From Acidobacteriota bacterium (GTDB taxonomy: Bacteria > Acidobacteriota > Terriglobia > Terriglobales > Acidobacteriaceae), in NCBI GenBank assembly GCA_021810175.1, contig JAJZJJ010000125.1, positions 1-7,568 of the forward strand: a stretch of 7,568 bases of DNA, in the 5' to 3' direction. A model generated the notes under the pieces. The model ran no database searches and had not been told where the DNA came from. It saw nothing but the letters and a program-made list of their open reading frames with translations. Positions 5,997-7,568 of this stretch are shown piece after piece. The stretch's first letter is position 1; each line of letters begins with the position of its first letter. The position numbers and the translations under genes are program-made.

Positions 5997-6032
5997 TGTC
6001 ATTCTGAGGCGAAGCCGAAGAATCTGCATTTC
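5997..6032. repeat. REP-like intergenic palindromic repeat
   Basis: A short palindromic element in the convergent gap: ATTCT (6001-6005) and AGAAT (6019-6023) form the outer stem, GGC and GCC the inner stem, with GA/GA internal mismatches and a GAA loop. The flank and core resemble a dispersed repeat (TCATTCTGAGCGAAGCGAAG type) that I recall as frequent between genes in Acidobacteriota and some other phyla. Only one copy is in this window, so repetition is from memory, not shown here. Confidence 0.6.
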
Positions 6033-6050
6033 AACACCTTCGATCCAGAC

Positions 6051-6077
6051 AAAGGCCCGCTCCCCGAGCGGGCTTTT
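6051..6077. terminator. Intrinsic terminator between convergent genes
   Basis: AAAGGCCCGCT (6051-6061) pairs with AGCGGGCTTTT (6067-6077) over 11 positions including one G-U, with a 5-base loop and a T-run on the plus strand. It ends the transcript of the gene at 5044-5982; the A-run on the other arm lets it work for the minus-strand SRPBCC gene as well. Confidence 0.88.
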
Positions 6078-6101
6078 GCTTTCCAGCAGCGCCACAAACC
6101 G

Positions 6102-6482
6102 TCAGGCCAGCCTGATCAGCGTCTGCAGTTCCCGCTCCAGTACGGCCTGCACCTGTTCCGGTGTCGCATTCGGGCCAACCGGCATACGCATGGAAATGAC
6201 AGAGCCCCCCTGCCCTCGCGGCATCGCACGAACATACGCGCCGCCCCGCTTGCCTCCCGGCAGATCCCGCAGATACTCGACAGCGAAGTCGGCCTCATGC
6301 GGAACCACTTCCAGAGAAAAGATGTCGCCGCCCTTGGTCACCCGGTAGGTCGAACCTCCGACGGGTTCCACACTCTCTGCAAACACCGGCGCCCATTGCG
6401 GGATCAGAACAGGGTCCACCAGTTTTGCATAAACGCGCTCAGGCTCCAGCTCGCACTCCATCACACACGTCACAGTTTCCAT
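6102..6482 (-). CDS. SRPBCC (START-like) family protein
   Basis: A small, probably cytoplasmic protein of 126 residues. The pattern fits the SRPBCC helix-grip fold: an N-terminal strand (METVTCVMECELEP), a helix with the typical YAKLVDPVLIPQWAP sequence, a run of beta strands, and a C-terminal amphipathic helix (PEQVQAVLERELQTLIRLA). Members bind small hydrophobic ligands or act as polyketide cyclases/dehydratases or stress-linked proteins; no ligand can be assigned. The length is close to a single domain. The start could be the ATG at 6482 or a GTG two codons earlier at 6488; neither has a clear Shine-Dalgarno, and an in-frame stop at 6495-6497 rules out anything longer. It converges with the receiver-like gene and diverges from the DUF2127 gene. 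Confidence 0.8.
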   Translation of the reverse strand: METVTCVMECELEPERVYAKLVDPVLIPQWAPVFAESVEPVGGSTYRVTKGGDIFSLEVVPHEADFAVEYLRDLPGGKRGGAYVRAMPRGQGGSVISMRMPVGPNATPEQVQAVLERELQTLIRLA

Positions 6483-6496
6483 CGACACACAGCATC

Positions 6497-6510
6497 AGAT
6501 GGAACCATCT
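6497..6510. promoter_or_regulatory. Small dyad AGATGG-AA-CCATCT upstream of the SRPBCC gene
   Basis: A perfect 6-bp inverted repeat with a two-base centre lies about 15 bases before the ATG at 6482, in the divergent gap. It could be an operator or block ribosome access; this may also explain the missing Shine-Dalgarno. A short dyad like this can arise by chance. Confidence 0.25.
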
Positions 6511-6550
6511 TTTCCCTCGATGCACAAAACAGCACTCCCATGCTCCGCAC

Positions 6551-6588
6551 CGCCTCTGGCTTGAGCGGGACGGAGACATCCAGAGGCG
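6551..6588. repeat. 9-bp inverted repeat in the divergent intergenic gap
   Basis: CGCCTCTGG (6551-6559) and CCAGAGGCG (6580-6588) are perfect complements separated by 20 bases. The site lies in the 241-base gap between the SRPBCC and DUF2127 genes, which holds no other gene. It may be an operator or an RNA stem in the DUF2127 leader. Confidence 0.5.
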
Positions 6589-6723
6589 CGCAATTTCTCC
6601 TCGCGCCTTTCTGGAAGCATGCGCGGGCCTCATCGAAGCGAAGCATCGACCACCCATGGCGGAGCCGCTTCCGCACCACGCTACCGCCCGCCCGGCGAGT
6701 CCCTGCATCCAACCCACCATCCC

Positions 6724-7227
6724 ATGAATCTTTCCACCCTCCTCCAGGACCGTGCCCGTCTCCGCGAACTTCTCTTCCGTCTCAGCGTCCTCCTCAAGGG
6801 CCTCGACGCCCTGCTGGAAATCCTCGGAGCCATCGCCCTCTGGCTCATCAGCCCCGGCTTCCTCGCCTCCGCCGTCCACCTCCTCACCCAGGACGAAATC
6901 GCCGAAGACCCCCACGACCTCGTCGCAAACTGGCTCCGACACGCCGCCGCCCGTTTCTCGCTCTCCAGCGAGCACTTCATGGCCATCTACCTGCTCGCCC
7001 ACGGCATCATCAAGATCGCCATCGTTGCCGCCCTGCTCCGCAACCGCCTCTGGGCCTACCCCGTCGCCATCTTCGTCTTCACCGGCTTTATCGCCTACCA
7101 GCTCTACCGTTTCACCCTCACCGGAGGCATCGGTCTTATCCTCCTCACCCTCTTTGACCTCATCCTCATCGCTCTCATCTGGCTCGAATACCGCGCCCAG
7201 CGCCGCCTCCGCACCGCCATCCTCTGA
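6724..7227 (+). CDS. DUF2127 family integral membrane protein
   Basis: 167 residues with four predicted hydrophobic segments at about 17-45, 86-106, 110-130 and 135-155, so an inner-membrane protein. The family hallmarks are present: LLAHGIIKI at 90-98, WAYPVAIFVF near 110-119, AYQLYR at 124-129, Asp145 in the last segment and Glu155 at its end. The long soluble loop (about 50-82) separates the first helix from the rest. No biochemical function is established for the family as far as I know. The ATG at 6724 was chosen because family similarity begins right after it; an upstream in-frame ATG at 6619, with a weak GGAAG before it, would add 35 low-complexity residues. No Shine-Dalgarno precedes 6724, so the start is less certain than the family. 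Leucine codons are strikingly biased: 31 CTC, 4 CTG, 3 CTT. Confidence 0.88.
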   Translation: MNLSTLLQDRARLRELLFRLSVLLKGLDALLEILGAIALWLISPGFLASAVHLLTQDEIAEDPHDLVANWLRHAAARFSLSSEHFMAIYLLAHGIIKIAIVAALLRNRLWAYPVAIFVFTGFIAYQLYRFTLTGGIGLILLTLFDLILIALIWLEYRAQRRLRTAIL

Positions 7228-7297
7228 ATCCATCGCCGCCCGCTCTCTTCTTCACTGGCTCCCGCCCTCGCATTTGCTCTACTCTTGAATCAGCACC

Positions 7298-7387
7298 ATG
7301 GACCCGGCCCGTATCCACGGCATGAGCCTTTTCCGGAACCGCGACGGCAACCCCGCTGCCGCCATCAGGGAGCCACGGCATGCGTAA
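7298..7387 (+). CDS. Possible 29-residue ORF overlapping the rnc start
   Basis: An ATG at 7298 opens a frame of 29 codons that ends in TAA at 7385-7387, overlapping the rnc start (7380) by eight bases in a different frame. The layout would suit translational coupling or an upstream regulatory ORF. No Shine-Dalgarno precedes its ATG and the peptide resembles no family I know, so it may well be chance. Confidence 0.2.
   Translation: MDPARIHGMSLFRNRDGNPAAAIREPRHA
7367..7372 (+). promoter_or_regulatory. Ribosome binding site of rnc (AGGGAG)
   Basis: AGGGAG lies seven bases before the ATG at 7380 and supports that start. Confidence 0.7.
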
Positions 7388-7568
7388 AGATGCGGATCAG
7401 GCCGCCGCGCCCCTCAAAACACCCGCCGACGCCGAACTCGAAGCCGCGCTCGGTTACACCTTCCGCCGGCGCGAACTCCTCACCTGCGCCCTCACCCACA
7501 GCTCGCTCGCCTACGAGCAGGCCGTCACACCCCAGCCCGCCCGCACCGACGCCAAAGCCGCGCCCAGA
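7380..7568 (+). CDS. rnc: Ribonuclease III (5' part, cut by window edge)
   Basis: The first 63 codons of a double-strand-specific endoribonuclease that processes rRNA precursors and other structured RNAs. After a variable N-terminal 17 residues, LEAALGYTFRRRELLTCALTHSSLAYE at about 20-46 (shown here in two parts: LEAALGYTF and ALTHSS) is the typical helix pair of the RNase III domain, with ALTHSS at 38-43. The signature with the metal-binding Glu and Asp residues, and the C-terminal dsRNA-binding domain, lie beyond the edge. Residues 47-63 are Pro/Ala/Thr-rich and make the segment before the expected signature longer than in E. coli, as a linker-like insert. The start is set by AGGGAG. Its promoter is not obvious; read-through from the DUF2127 gene 152 bases upstream is possible. 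Confidence 0.9.
   Translation, partial: MRKDADQAAAPLKTPADAELEAALGYTFRRRELLTCALTHSSLAYEQAVTPQPARTDAKAAPR

Noticed and set aside
6439..7233. 264-codon minus-strand frame opposite the DUF2127 gene
   Set aside because: Acidic Gly/Glu/Asp-rich translation without family similarity; the DUF2127 reading on the other strand has clear membrane helices and motifs.
1..7568. CRISPR array, prophage, insertion sequence or defence island
   Set aside because: No regular repeat-spacer pattern, transposase, integrase, terminal repeats or known defence domain was seen on either strand.

Overview
The window looks like chromosomal DNA of an Acidobacteriota member, probably class Terriglobia (Acidobacteriaceae-like: Terriglobus, Granulicella, Edaphobacter and relatives). 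This is inferred from the high GC content, a DUF4382/DUF5666 lipoprotein of a type common in that group, a small intergenic repeat whose core resembles one I associate with acidobacterial genomes, and the style of the proteins. No rRNA or phylogenetic marker gene is present to prove it. I see no phage, transposase, CRISPR array or tRNA.

Layout from left to right: (1) the 5' part of a zinc-dependent medium-chain alcohol dehydrogenase on the minus strand, running off the left edge; (2) a divergent, AT-richer intergenic region (509-865) full of small inverted repeats; (3) a secreted lipoprotein of the DUF4382 plus DUF5666 type on the plus strand; (4) a strong hairpin terminator, then the convergent pantothenate operon panB-panC on the minus strand, whose two genes touch with no gap; (5) a long 879-base gene-free region (4165-5043) with possible structured RNA, a terminator-like hairpin, a good sigma70-type promoter and a leader of about 340 bases; (6) a plus-strand gene for a protein with a basic Q/N-rich disordered N-terminal half and a receiver-like C-terminal domain; (7) a REP-like repeat and a terminator between convergent genes; (8) an SRPBCC-fold protein on the minus strand; (9) a DUF2127 membrane protein on the plus strand; (10) the start of RNase III (rnc), running off the right edge.

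Function: panB and panC catalyse two steps of vitamin B5/CoA synthesis (ketoisovalerate to ketopantoate; pantoate plus beta-alanine to pantothenate). The ketopantoate reductase and panD steps are not in the window. The remaining genes do not form an obvious shared pathway. The least ordinary item is the gene at 5044-5982, an RNA-binding-like disordered tail fused to a receiver-like domain that lacks the invariant lysine, preceded by a long, possibly structured leader.

A strand-wide composition bias runs through the window: plus-strand genes prefer C-ending codons and minus-strand genes prefer G-ending codons, so the plus strand is C-rich throughout. This suggests the minus-strand genes lie on the leading strand. 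I did not find convincing evidence of a new defence or mobile system here. Most of the window is ordinary core-genome content.
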